A DNA stretch of 64,000 nucleotides from a virus. How positions within the stretch are numbered: position 1 is the stretch's first letter; the number at the start of each line of letters is the position of its first letter. A program made the position numbers and the translations under genes. The notes beneath the pieces were generated by a model, which was given only the letters and a program-made list of their open reading frames with translations, made no database searches and had not been told where the DNA came from. Shown here one piece after another: positions 23,585 through 32,000 of this stretch. The stretch lies in IMG/VR virus record IMGVR_UViG_3300009509_000004, positions 1-64,000 of that record; one strand, written 5' to 3'.

Positions 23585-23598
23585 AACCAGCGATCATC

Positions 23599-23627
23599 GT
23601 TCTAACTCGACCCAGACTTCAGGTCAA
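23599..23627 (-). promoter_or_regulatory. Sigma-70-type promoter for replication operon
   Basis: Minus-strand TTGACC (23622-23627) and TAGAAC (23599-23604) are 17 bases apart. Transcription would begin near 23592, so the mRNA starts just before the structured leader. The promoter lies between the UvsW-like stop and the initiator gene. Confidence 0.7.
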
Positions 23628-23637
23628 GAAATTTCTC

Positions 23638-25113
23638 TCATTCAACTATTCTAATCATGAACGCATGTTCTGACCGATACGTTGCCAAGCGCTCTGCCGA
23701 GTGCGTGGCGAAGTATTTGTTGGTCATGTCCATGAAGTCCACGAACACCGCTTCAGTCTTGCCGGCAGCTGGGGTCATGTTTCTCATCCGCTGGATGGCT
23801 GCCTTGACATCCCTGCCGCCCTCTGCGTTGATGACGCACTCGATCTCAGGGATGTCCACGCCCTCTCCAAACACTGTCCCCAAAAGCACGCTCACCTCGC
23901 CGTCCAAGAACGCCTGAACCTTTGCCTTGCGTTCATCCATCCTGTCATTCCCGATGACGATGGCGTGCGGCACATCTTCAGCAACCAGCATCTCGTGTAG
24001 CGCTGCAAGCTGATTGTGTCTGTTGCTGACGATGAGCACCTTGAGTCCTTGGGCGATCTTCTCTTGGGCCTTGGACACAGCCTTGCGGTTGCGCCACTCA
24101 TTCTCGTATATGAGCGCGTCACGCAGCTCCTGACACCACTTCCAATCCTCATATCCTTCTGGCTGATCGCACACGACAAGCTCCACCTTCTGCTGCATCA
24201 GGTAGCCCTGTTCAATCAGGAAGCTCGTGCCGACCTCGTGTTTGATGTCGCCACAACACGCTTTGAGCCAGATCACGCCCCGCTCATTCTCTCTGTCGTT
24301 GTCGAGGTGGATGGTGGCACTCAACCCGATCCTGTACCTGCAGTTGAAGTCCATGAACACCTTGTGCCAAACATCACCTCGCAGATGATGGCACTCATCG
24401 AAAATGACCAGGTCAAAGTGCTTGACGATCTCCTTGTACTGCTGCGTGGGTGGGACGCGCATGGTGCGCTTGCCCACCTTCTTGACGCCTCCTGCGTTCT
24501 TCGCCAGCGTCTGTATCGTCGCCACAGTGATGTCGTCAACGCGCCACTCGCTGTCTCCTATCATGCCGACAGTGACACCTTCCAGGGTTTCTTCAAGCGA
24601 TGCCTTGGTCTGGTGCAACAACATCTGGGATGGAACGATGAACAGTGCTCTGCGTTTGATTTTGTGGATGATGCCTGCGGCTGTCTTGGTCTTGCCGGAT
24701 CTGATGGGCATTTTGAGCAGACCACTTCCATAGTCCCAAGTGCCATCCTGGCAGATTGCTTCCACCGCCTCGACCTGGTATGGCCTGAGCACCACGTCAG
24801 GATTCCACCCGACCTCGATGACAGGCCCATTCAGTGATCTCCCTGACGTGTCCATGTCGTATCGCTTGCCCATCTCGTTGAGCGTGCGCACGATGTCGCC
24901 AAGCAGACCGATGGGTGCCTTGTAGCCCTTCTTGGGGCTGAACTTCAACAGATGCTCTCGCCCGTCCCAGCGTCTGGGTCTGGCCCTGTATGCTGGTGAG
25001 AACATGTAGCCAGCCACCAAGTAGCTTGTGACATGTTCAAGCGCACGCAGTGTATTTGGGCTTGCGCCCTTGATGTACACGTGCCTGTTGTCTATGTTCA
25101 GTCTGATGCCCAT
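23638..25113 (-). CDS. UvsW-like superfamily 2 helicase
   Basis: A 491-residue helicase similar to T4 UvsW, which remodels branched DNA in recombination-dependent replication. The N-terminal domain (residues 1-100) ends in 'VLRPYQVEAVEAICQ' (Q motif region). Motif I is 'MPIRSGKTKTAAG', motif II 'IFDECHHLRG' (DECH box), motif III 'GLSATI', and a C-terminal RecA lobe carries 'VLIVSNRHNQ' and 'IQRMRNMTPAAGK' in place of QRxGR. The gene ends about 10 bases before the promoter of the replication operon. Together with a UvsY-like candidate, it suggests T4-like recombination functions. Confidence 0.9.
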   Translation of the reverse strand: MGIRLNIDNRHVYIKGASPNTLRALEHVTSYLVAGYMFSPAYRARPRRWDGREHLLKFSPKKGYKAPIGLLGDIVRTLNEMGKRYDMDTSGRSLNGPVIEVGWNPDVVLRPYQVEAVEAICQDGTWDYGSGLLKMPIRSGKTKTAAGIIHKIKRRALFIVPSQMLLHQTKASLEETLEGVTVGMIGDSEWRVDDITVATIQTLAKNAGGVKKVGKRTMRVPPTQQYKEIVKHFDLVIFDECHHLRGDVWHKVFMDFNCRYRIGLSATIHLDNDRENERGVIWLKACCGDIKHEVGTSFLIEQGYLMQQKVELVVCDQPEGYEDWKWCQELRDALIYENEWRNRKAVSKAQEKIAQGLKVLIVSNRHNQLAALHEMLVAEDVPHAIVIGNDRMDERKAKVQAFLDGEVSVLLGTVFGEGVDIPEIECVINAEGGRDVKAAIQRMRNMTPAAGKTEAVFVDFMDMTNKYFATHSAERLATYRSEHAFMIRIVE

Positions 25114-25154
25114 GCCCCCTTCTACTGCTTTTTGGGGCTAAGGGCTGAGAATTT

Positions 25155-25436
25155 TCAGTTGGCTGGCTCTGGTTCAGGAGCTGTAGCGGATGTTGCGGCC
25201 TGGTTATTTTTGGCCGCTTTCAGCTTCTGAATTTTCTCTTTGGCCTCTTTGAGCTTGACGATGTGCTTGTCCATCTCATCATATTTGCGCTTTGATTGTT
25301 CATCAGCGCGTTTGATGAGATCAACTTGGATCGGCGGCATCGACCTCCGCAACGATCTGTTGTACTCTTTTTCATCCCACTCGCTGGCTGCCGGTGGAAT
25401 TGACGGACCAAAAAGCCACCTGAGTAGACCCATCAT
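25155..25436 (-). CDS. Small coiled-coil protein
   Basis: A 93-residue protein with a short hydrophobic N-terminus ('MGLLRWLFGPSIPP') and a long charged helix ('DLIKRADEQSKRKYDEMDK'), followed by an alanine/proline tail. There is no full membrane span. It ends the lysis-gene run. AGGAGG lies just before tandem ATGs at 25436 and 25433. Function unknown. Confidence 0.65.
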   Translation of the reverse strand: MMGLLRWLFGPSIPPAASEWDEKEYNRSLRRSMPPIQVDLIKRADEQSKRKYDEMDKHIVKLKEAKEKIQKLKAAKNNQAATSATAPEPEPAN

Positions 25437-25442
25437 GGCCTC

Positions 25443-25733
25443 CTACTTGACCTCAACTGCATCAACAAGCTCCTTCAAGGTGTCGTTGAGCGCCTCAGCC
25501 AACTCATGATATTTTGTGGCATCCTTCTCAGCCTTCTCAATGAGCCTGATGTACAAAGCGTTGACTTGGCGATCCTTCCTGACCAATGCTATTGTGAGCG
25601 CGATGACGCACAGCCCCAGCACGCCATATTCTGCGAAGCCAAACAGCGGGTTGCCGGTCACAGCCTCAGCGCCGTTGGCCGCAAGCACAGCGCCGCTCGT
25701 GAACAATGTTACTGTGACAAGTTTACCTATCAT
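25443..25733 (-). CDS. Membrane protein, possible holin or spanin partner
   Basis: The 96-residue product has a hydrophobic N-terminal segment ('LVTVTLFTSGAVLA') that could be a signal or span, and a second clear span ('YGVLGLCVIALTIALV'). A charged amphipathic helix of about 45 residues follows. This shape is common to small phage holin-like and lysis-accessory proteins. It overlaps the next gene's stop and sits among other lysis candidates. The exact role is not shown by the sequence. Confidence 0.65.
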   Translation of the reverse strand: MIGKLVTVTLFTSGAVLAANGAEAVTGNPLFGFAEYGVLGLCVIALTIALVRKDRQVNALYIRLIEKAEKDATKYHELAEALNDTLKELVDAVEVK

Positions 25734-26103
25734 TGCCGCTGGCCTTCACAATCTGGGCACCTCCATACACAGCCAAGGCTGTGACCACGATGCCTATTGT
25801 AAAACCAAACCAGCGGTTTGCGCTAGGTGTTTCCCACCACTTGGGTGGTTTCGTTGCCTCTGCAAGTTGCAGCTTGTACATAGTCTCCATGCTGAGCATG
25901 TACTTTTCGTCAACTTTTTGCTGCTTCTTGAGCTTTTCAAGCTCAAGCTCTGCCTCAAGCAACTCGGTCAGACGCGCCTCTGGAACAAGTAGGGCTGTGA
26001 AGGGTGCTGCGTCCCCAGCTTTCAGCGGCACAACCTTCTCTTGCGCCCATGCCGGCATCGACATGAACAGGATGACCGCAACTGTGAAAGCAGCGCCCCT
26101 CAT
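25723..26103 (-). CDS. Secreted and membrane-anchored lysis-cassette protein
   Basis: A 126-residue protein with a signal peptide (residues 1-20, cleavage expected after 'SMPAWA'). A 'GDAAPFTALLVPEARLTELL' segment follows, typical of a family found in phage lysis cassettes. Then come a short coiled coil ('ELELEKLKKQQK') and a C-terminal membrane span ('FGFTIGIVVTALAVYGG'). The topology, with a periplasmic middle and an inner-membrane anchor, fits a Rz-type spanin or similar accessory. GGAGG precedes ATG 26103. Confidence 0.68.
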   Translation of the reverse strand: MRGAAFTVAVILFMSMPAWAQEKVVPLKAGDAAPFTALLVPEARLTELLEAELELEKLKKQQKVDEKYMLSMETMYKLQLAEATKPPKWWETPSANRWFGFTIGIVVTALAVYGGAQIVKASGNDR

Positions 26104-26396
26104 TTGCCCCTCCGATTGGCAAACTCTGCAAGACGTTTCAGCCGTTCATCCTCATCCTTGATGGCCTTGATCTCAATCAGCTCGTTGATGCGCCCTTCCA
26201 TCTCTTCAACGATGGCCTTGTGTTCTTGTGCGCGTTCATCCTTGAGCTTTTTGGCCTTCTCTTTGGTCTCATTCAGGATGTTGGACTTGTCGCTGGCCTT
26301 GGGGAACAGGCAGGAGACAGCGAAAATGACCAGCGCACCCAAGAGTAGGATCCACAGCCAATATCGCTTGAACCAGTCCTGTAGCCCATTGGCCAT
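26100..26396 (-). CDS. Membrane-anchored coiled-coil protein, i-spanin-like
   Basis: This 98-residue protein has an N-terminal span ('LWILLLGALVIFAVSCLF', residues 14-31) and then about 60 residues of charged coiled coil ('ETKEKAKKLKDERAQEHK'). An inner-membrane anchor plus a periplasmic coil is the layout of i-spanins. It starts with a four-base overlap on the gene for a signal-peptide protein, as spanin pairs often do. No lipobox protein was found nearby, so the pairing is uncertain. Confidence 0.65.
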   Translation of the reverse strand: MANGLQDWFKRYWLWILLLGALVIFAVSCLFPKASDKSNILNETKEKAKKLKDERAQEHKAIVEEMEGRINELIEIKAIKDEDERLKRLAEFANRRGK

Positions 26397-26617
26397 CAGC
26401 TGATGCCCTCAACCTTGGCGATGCTGGCCATCATCCCTGCCCAAAATGCATTGGACTTTTCGGTGTAGTCAGGCTCATTTTCAGGCCTGAACTTCTTGGG
26501 TGCCTCCGCAAGATCGCCGTCAACAACGCGATACTCGCACCAGCACTCTTTTGGTCCAAGGTTTGCATCGCCGGTGAACACCACTCTGGTTGGTCCTTTT
26601 TCAAATTCGCGTGCCAT
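26396..26617 (-). CDS. Small hypothetical protein, paralogue of its neighbour
   Basis: A 73-residue protein that aligns over its length with the next gene upstream (26627-26842). Shared positions are 'VV', 'GD', 'GP', 'Y.V.DG', 'EPD', 'KS' and the C-terminal 'W......I...EGI'. No family is recognised. AGGAGG precedes ATG 26617. It lies inside the lysis run between membrane proteins. Confidence 0.62.
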   Translation of the reverse strand: MAREFEKGPTRVVFTGDANLGPKECWCEYRVVDGDLAEAPKKFRPENEPDYTEKSNAFWAGMMASIAKVEGIS

Positions 26618-26626
26618 GGTGCCCTC

Positions 26627-26842
26627 CTACTTGATGCCTTCTGCGGTCTTGATTGCCTTCACGGCATCAGCCCACAGGGTTTTGGGTGACTTTTTCTCGT
26701 GATCTGGCTCTTCCACGTGATAGACCTTCCCTTCAGAAACAGCTGGCCCGTCACAGACGTCATATGTGAACATGACATCCGATGGCCCGCCTGCCGGATC
26801 ACCGCTCTGAAACATGACTACATTTGCAACCATCTTTGGCAT
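26627..26842 (-). CDS. Small hypothetical protein, paralogue of its neighbour
   Basis: A 71-residue protein and likely tandem duplicate of 26396-26617. It lacks a signal or membrane segment. ATG 26842 is chosen because GGGAGG lies six bases upstream; the frame remains open to 26914 within the next gene. Function unknown; its location suggests a role around lysis or late in infection. Confidence 0.62.
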   Translation of the reverse strand: MPKMVANVVMFQSGDPAGGPSDVMFTYDVCDGPAVSEGKVYHVEEPDHEKKSPKTLWADAVKAIKTAEGIK

Positions 26843-26843
26843 T

Positions 26844-27431
26844 TCATGCCTCCCGTTTCTCTGGCTGGAACAGTTTGTTGACCAGCTCATTCCAGCCGAC
26901 TGAGGTGATCCCAACCATCAAACCTGCGACAACGCTGTTGAGCACCCCCGCCCCTGTGGTGTAGGTGCTGAAGCCGCCCAGCAACGCCCCGATGCCTGCA
27001 GCGATGTATGGCTTGAGCCATTTCTTCTTGTTGACTCTGAACCACTCATCAACAGGGCCAAACTTCAGGATCTTCATCAGCAGCTGGAGCAGCGCAATGA
27101 TGCCTGCGAGCCATCCAAGTGTCTTCCAGTCGTTGACTGTCTTCTGGACTGCCACCAACAGATCGCTGGGCTGACTCGGTGCTTCATCGGTGACGGCATC
27201 CTTCACCTCGGTGGTGGTCGGTGCGTCAACCTTTGGTTTTGCCTCCGATGCGTTTTCTGGTGTGTTTGCAGCTGTGGATGGACCCTCGGATGGGGTTGCA
27301 GCATCCGCTGCCGTAGTGGTGTGTTCTGCTGCCGCTGCTGCTGGTTTCGGAGCATCCTGTGCGCTCAAATACGGTGGGAACGCTATCAGCGCCCCAAACA
27401 GCAACGCCGTCATCATCAGATACTTTCTCAT
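26844..27431 (-). CDS. Signal-peptide membrane protein, holin candidate
   Basis: A 195-residue protein with a signal peptide (MRKYLMMTALLFGALIAF, cleavage near 'YLSA'), an 80-residue alanine/threonine/proline-rich spacer, then two or three membrane spans ('GWLAGIIALLQLLMKIL', 'YIAAGIGALLGGFSTYT', 'LNSVVAGLMVGITSVGW'). The pattern of a flexible periplasmic part and a helical membrane bundle next to the endolysin gene makes it the best holin candidate. ATG 27431 fits the AAGGAGG spacing better than 27437. Confidence 0.7.
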   Translation of the reverse strand: MRKYLMMTALLFGALIAFPPYLSAQDAPKPAAAAAEHTTTAADAATPSEGPSTAANTPENASEAKPKVDAPTTTEVKDAVTDEAPSQPSDLLVAVQKTVNDWKTLGWLAGIIALLQLLMKILKFGPVDEWFRVNKKKWLKPYIAAGIGALLGGFSTYTTGAGVLNSVVAGLMVGITSVGWNELVNKLFQPEKREA

Positions 27432-27452
27432 GACCATGCCTCCTTGTTTGGG

Positions 27453-28136
27453 TCAATATCCTTTGCAGTACTGAAAGTGCATGTCATCGCGGGTGCGCCA
27501 TCTGCCGCCCCATACAAAGCCATGCCTCTCAAATGTGTCCACGATTGCTGGATTCATGTCACCGACTCGGCCAACAGGGTTTGTGGCCCAGTTGATGTCG
27601 CATGCGATGGCCCAGCTGTGTGTGGACAATCCCCTCGTGGGATCGTGCATTTTGTGTCGTGGACACCAGCACCCAAACTGCATGATCTCACCGTCCAGCC
27701 CCTTGTCGATGACCTCCTGGAGCACTGCCTTGAAAACAGACTCCATCTTGCTGTGGATGTATTGGATGCCCACAATGGGAAGATCGGCCTTGATGATGTT
27801 CTGGTCCACCCAGTCGTTGGTGATGACGATGTTGCCGCCCTCGGCATTGTCATACACGATGGCGCCAAATGCATCCTCAACCGCCTTGTACCCGACTGGA
27901 ACAGGCATGAGCAGGCTCTTTTCGGTCTTTGCCCATGCGCTGACCGCCTTGTCGATTGCCTGAAGTGTCACATCATCGGCGATGCCGTCAACCAAGTATG
28001 CTTGCTGGAAAGCAACCACTGCCGCTTGAGTCTTGCGGCCATAGTCGCCATCCACTTTGCTGTTGAGATAGCCAAGCTGCTTCAAGTGTGATTGAAGCTG
28101 CTCAACTGATTTTCCTTTTGAACCTTTTGTGAGCAT
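27453..28136 (-). CDS. Endolysin: peptidoglycan-binding domain plus M15 peptidase
   Basis: This 227-residue lysin would cleave host cell wall peptide bonds at the end of infection. Residues 1-65 form a peptidoglycan-binding domain ('KGSKGKSVEQLQSHLKQLGY', 'VDGDYGRKTQAAVVAFQ'). The C-terminal half is an M15-type L-Ala-D-Glu or D-Ala-D-Ala peptidase with zinc ligands in 'STHSWAIACDIN' (H..D) and 'DDMHFQYC' (H), plus 'GFVWGGRWRTRD'. No signal peptide is seen, so it needs a holin for export. AGGAGT precedes the start. Confidence 0.93.
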   Translation of the reverse strand: MLTKGSKGKSVEQLQSHLKQLGYLNSKVDGDYGRKTQAAVVAFQQAYLVDGIADDVTLQAIDKAVSAWAKTEKSLLMPVPVGYKAVEDAFGAIVYDNAEGGNIVITNDWVDQNIIKADLPIVGIQYIHSKMESVFKAVLQEVIDKGLDGEIMQFGCWCPRHKMHDPTRGLSTHSWAIACDINWATNPVGRVGDMNPAIVDTFERHGFVWGGRWRTRDDMHFQYCKGY

Positions 28137-28144
28137 CCTGACTC

Positions 28145-28654
28145 CTATGCGTTGGCTTCAGCGCCTTTCCCCTTGGCCTTGGCCTTGATGTTGGTCACCT
28201 TGCCATTGCCTTTGGTTTCACCCTTTGCTTCTTCATGTGGAGCATCAGGTGGAGCACATGGCCTCTCTTTGCCATCTGGCCCGATCTCGGTGGGCGGTGG
28301 CAACGGGCCAGGGTCTGGCAGGGCATCCGTGGCGACAAATGCTTCATAGCCTCGCCGCTCGCCCTCTGCTGCGATGAGCAGCTGCGCATATGCAGCCATC
28401 TGGCCGCTGAGACCATCCAAGTCTCTGTCTGCGTTCTTGACCTGCTCTTGCAGCCTCTCGATCTGCTTCTGCGCATTGTCGCGTTGCGTCTGGAGTTGGT
28501 TGGCTTGCTTCTGAAGCCCAACAAAATTCTGATGGGCTTTTGCCTCCAAGAATGAGGCATCCTGGGTCAACTTGATGCGCCCCTGAGTCAGCTTCTGAAG
28601 ATACTCTTGGGCCTCTGCGGTCTGCTCAAACTTCTGTGCCTTCTGTGGTTCCAT
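28145..28654 (-). CDS. Coiled-coil protein with proline- and lysine-rich tail
   Basis: A 169-residue protein with a long heptad-like helix (residues 5-110, rich in Q, K, E and A; for example 'QTQRDNAQKQIERLQEQVK'), then a proline linker ('DPGPLPPPTEIGPDGKE') and a basic tail. No membrane segment. It is the first gene after the promoter at 28703-28730 and leads into the endolysin gene. Function is unknown; it may be a structural or assembly factor made with the lysis proteins. Confidence 0.68.
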   Translation of the reverse strand: MEPQKAQKFEQTAEAQEYLQKLTQGRIKLTQDASFLEAKAHQNFVGLQKQANQLQTQRDNAQKQIERLQEQVKNADRDLDGLSGQMAAYAQLLIAAEGERRGYEAFVATDALPDPGPLPPPTEIGPDGKERPCAPPDAPHEEAKGETKGNGKVTNIKAKAKGKGAEANA

Positions 28655-28672
28655 TGTCTTTCTCCTTGTTGT

Positions 28673-28688
28673 GCCGCCTTGGTGCGGC
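28673..28688 (-). promoter_or_regulatory. Short GC-rich hairpin in lysis mRNA leader
   Basis: GCCGC and GCGGC flank a six-base loop between the likely promoter and the ribosome site of the gene at 28654. There is no U-run after it, so it is not a standard terminator. Confidence 0.4.
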
Positions 28689-28702
28689 CAATTGGATGGT
28701 GA

Positions 28703-28730
28703 ATAATAGCCTCGCCATGCCTCGTTTCAA
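28703..28730 (-). promoter_or_regulatory. Likely promoter between tail and lysis genes
   Basis: Minus-strand TTGAAA (28725-28730) and TATTAT (28703-28708) are 16 bases apart in the 80-base gap after the gene at 28735. It would start transcription near 28696 and drive the coiled-coil, endolysin and membrane protein genes. Confidence 0.6.
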
Positions 28731-28734
28731 AATC

Positions 28735-29067
28735 CTAGACCAGCGTGCCTGCGAAATGCCCGTTGTCCAGGAGCCATTGATACAAGGCGTTGGCCACTTC
28801 ATCGTACACACGGACACCAGCCGCTGTGGTCAGCGTGTTGGCGACTATGTTGTCAAAATCAGCCTCGTGAATCCCAAACGTCTTGTTTGTCTCCATGACC
28901 TCCATCGCGCCCCATTGATATTCGCCGCCAACGAGGTATCCCCCATTGCAAGCAAAATTCAGGTTCCTGCTTTCCAGGTAGATGTCAAGGTGCGCGATCT
29001 TGATGTGCGTGTATGTCTTCCCAGGATCGTGCGCCCCTGGATCAACTGGCGTTGTGAGCAATATCAT
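28735..29067 (-). CDS. Small structural or tail-associated protein, unknown
   Basis: A 110-residue protein encoded right after the large fibre gene. It reads like a compact beta-rich protein ('KIAHLDIYLESRNLNFACNG') with a helical end ('VRVYDEVANALYQWLLDNGH'). Small proteins in this position often are fibre chaperones or tail tip components, but no motif confirms it. AGGAGG precedes ATG 29067. Confidence 0.65.
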   Translation of the reverse strand: MILLTTPVDPGAHDPGKTYTHIKIAHLDIYLESRNLNFACNGGYLVGGEYQWGAMEVMETNKTFGIHEADFDNIVANTLTTAAGVRVYDEVANALYQWLLDNGHFAGTLV

Positions 29068-29079
29068 TTGGACCTCCTT

Positions 29080-32000
29080 TCAGACTGCGATGACCGCAAC
29101 CTTCATGTTTGTTGTGTCCACCCTGGTGAACGATGAATTGTAGAAGTAGATGTCAACATACGTTGTGGCCAGATTGTATGCAATGGCGATGTACGGTGGA
29201 TACATAGCATGCGCAATCCACGCCGTGTATGAACTGGACAACGCTGTGTCCAGATAGAGTCTGAACAGTCCAACCCCTGTGCGCGTGGCATGCCCAGTTG
29301 TCGCCGTGTTCCACTTGTAATTGCTGTAAAAAGTGGGGTTGGCTGTGCCGTTTGTCACAATCAAGAACTTGGCCTTGATCGTGTTGTTGTAGACGGTGGC
29401 ATGGATTCCAACCGCGTCTGTGGTGTTGGGTCTGTTGAGCAAGTAGCTGGTGTAATTGTTCCATGGGCCCCAACCAAAACCACACGCCCAACGATTTGTG
29501 CTCAGCCCCAGTGCTGGATTCTGAGCGCTGCCGTTTGTATCCACAGTCGGATACACGCCCCTGGAAATGTAGGTTGTCCCAGAGTTGTCCAGGTAGACAA
29601 ATGTGCCGCCGCTGTTGCCCAACCGATTGGCGTACACATAGTTGAAATATCCGCTGGAACTGCTGGCTGAGATTGAACTTGATGACGTCAACCCAGCAAA
29701 GTATGCATACCACTCATAGCTGGAGTTGCCCAGAACCAATGCGCCGCCGCTCGATGTCGGCACGATGTCCGTGGACACACCCTCGCCCGCTGCTGTGCTC
29801 AAGGCAAGCGTGTCGATATTGGCTGTGCCATCGATGAACAGATCGCGCCATTCTCTCGCAGATCCTCCCAAATCATATGTGTCATCAGTCGTTGGCTTCC
29901 AGTGCCCTGCACAACCTTGCCCGTCAGTGGTCCCTGGGGTCAAAGTTGTGATGGCCGCCGTTGACACCCCTGTGAGCGCTGTGATGGCCGCCGTTGCGCA
30001 CCCTGCGATTGCGTCAAGGTTTGCCGTCCCATCGATGTACAGATCGCGCCACTGATATGATGCGCCACCCAAGTCATAGGCGTTGCTGGTCCCTGGCACA
30101 AAGTGGTTGGTTGACCCCTCGCCCGCCCCGCTTGCAACGCTGAGGTAATCACATGTCACAGTCCCATCAAAATAGGCGTTGCGCCATTGGTATGTGGCGC
30201 TGCCCAAATCGTAGGTATTGTTGGTGATTGGGTTCATGTGCGAGCTGACGCCCTGCCCAGCTCCTGATTGCAATGCCAGGTAAGTTGTACTCACCCAACC
30301 AGAGACATAGACATCCCTCCACATGTAGCTGAGGCTGCCCAAGTCGTATGTGTTGTTCGCTGATGGATACAGGTGCGAGTCAAATCCTTGCCCCGCGCCC
30401 GTGGGCATCGTGAAAGTGCCGCCCGTGAGGTCAATTGACGTTGTGACATCAAGATTGACCAGGCTTGACGTGCCGCTGATGTTGACGTTGGTGCCATAGA
30501 TCGTTGACCAGCGTGCCGCTGATGAGCCAAGCTCAAAGGAGTTGTTGGCCAGCGGATACAGCGATCTGCTGTATGTTCCAATTGGCCCCGTCTTGAAGGC
30601 AACGGTGTCGTTGACGCCCGTGCCGCTGTTTGCTGAAGAATATGTGACGCCAAACGCATCGTTGTTGTCGTTGTTCTTGAGCGCGACCTCCAGGTGCGCA
30701 GATGGATTGCCAAAGATGACAGCGCCCGTCGTTGAACCGCCAAATAGGTTGTTGAAGCCGCTGCTGGCAGCATCGAAATGGATGCTGCTTGCATACACAT
30801 CTCGCCACGTCCTGCCGGTGCTGCCCAGGTCATAGACGTTGGTTGTCGTTGGCTTCCAATGCGCCGTGACGCCATATCCATCTGTGGTGCTCCAAGGCCT
30901 GAAGTAGTATCCTTGGATGTCGTCAGCATACAAGTAGCTCCAACGGTATGCTGCGCTGCCCAGGTTGTACGTGTTGTTCAACCTCGGCACAAGATGCTCG
31001 GTGCCTTCCCCTGCTGCTGAACTCAATGACAACGTGTCGATATATGCCGTGCCATCGAGGTACAGATCGCGCCATTCTCTCGCCGCTTGGCCAAGATCGA
31101 TGGTGCCGTCAGCCGATGGCCTGACCACATCGCCAAACTCCACGATGCCTGCAGCCGTTCTGATCGCCCAGTTGTTGACCGCCCTCGTTTGCGAGCCGAT
31201 GTAAAGGCCATATGCATTTGTGAGCGTGCCGGTGATTGCCAATGGCTGGCTGATGTCGATGCCAACGCCGCTGTTCAACGTGCCGCCGCCGTGCGTCCCT
31301 GCCACCCTCACGCTGAGGCTGTCGATCCAATCGACCGATCCTGTGCCGGTGAGTTTGGCGTCCATGTGCGCTGTCGCGTACCAACCGCCTGCGCTGTTGT
31401 TTTGCGCAATGGCAACCTCTGTTCCAAAATAGGTGTTCCACACCCCTGAGCCTGCCGCGTGCGTCCCATTCAGGCTGTCAACCCTGCTGATGAAGTTGGT
31501 TGCAACATCCCACGTCCCATCAGCCATGTTGGTGTACACATAATTCCAGTTGTTGCGCGAGCCAATGGGGTCACCAACGTGGAACGGGTTGATCGGCGAT
31601 GTGACGTTGCCGATCATCACACCGTCAGACATGTACAATTTCTTCCAACGGTACAATGCCTGGCCAAAATCGTGGGCGTTGTCGGTGTGCGGCTTGACCA
31701 AACCGCCAAGCTCGTGGTCGCCTCCCAACGTGTAAAGCGCCCAATTTTGCACACCTCGATCTACAGGATCGATGTATATGCCATAAGATTTTGTGTATGT
31801 CCCTACGGTTGCAGGGGCATGATAGATGCCAAGGCCAACGCCAGTGGACAATGTCCCGCCGCCAATACAACCTGGGACATTCACAGCAATTGAGTCATTC
31901 CAATCAACAGCGCCCAGCCCCTCGTGGGTCGTGTGCGAATAGATGCCAGCCATCCATGGGTGTGTATTTGCACTGTGTGTCGAATGAGCCTTGACCATCA

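Noticed and set aside
28673-28688. GC hairpin as an intrinsic terminator of the tail operon
   Set aside because: It is followed by ACAACAAGG rather than a U-run and lies after the likely promoter of the next operon.
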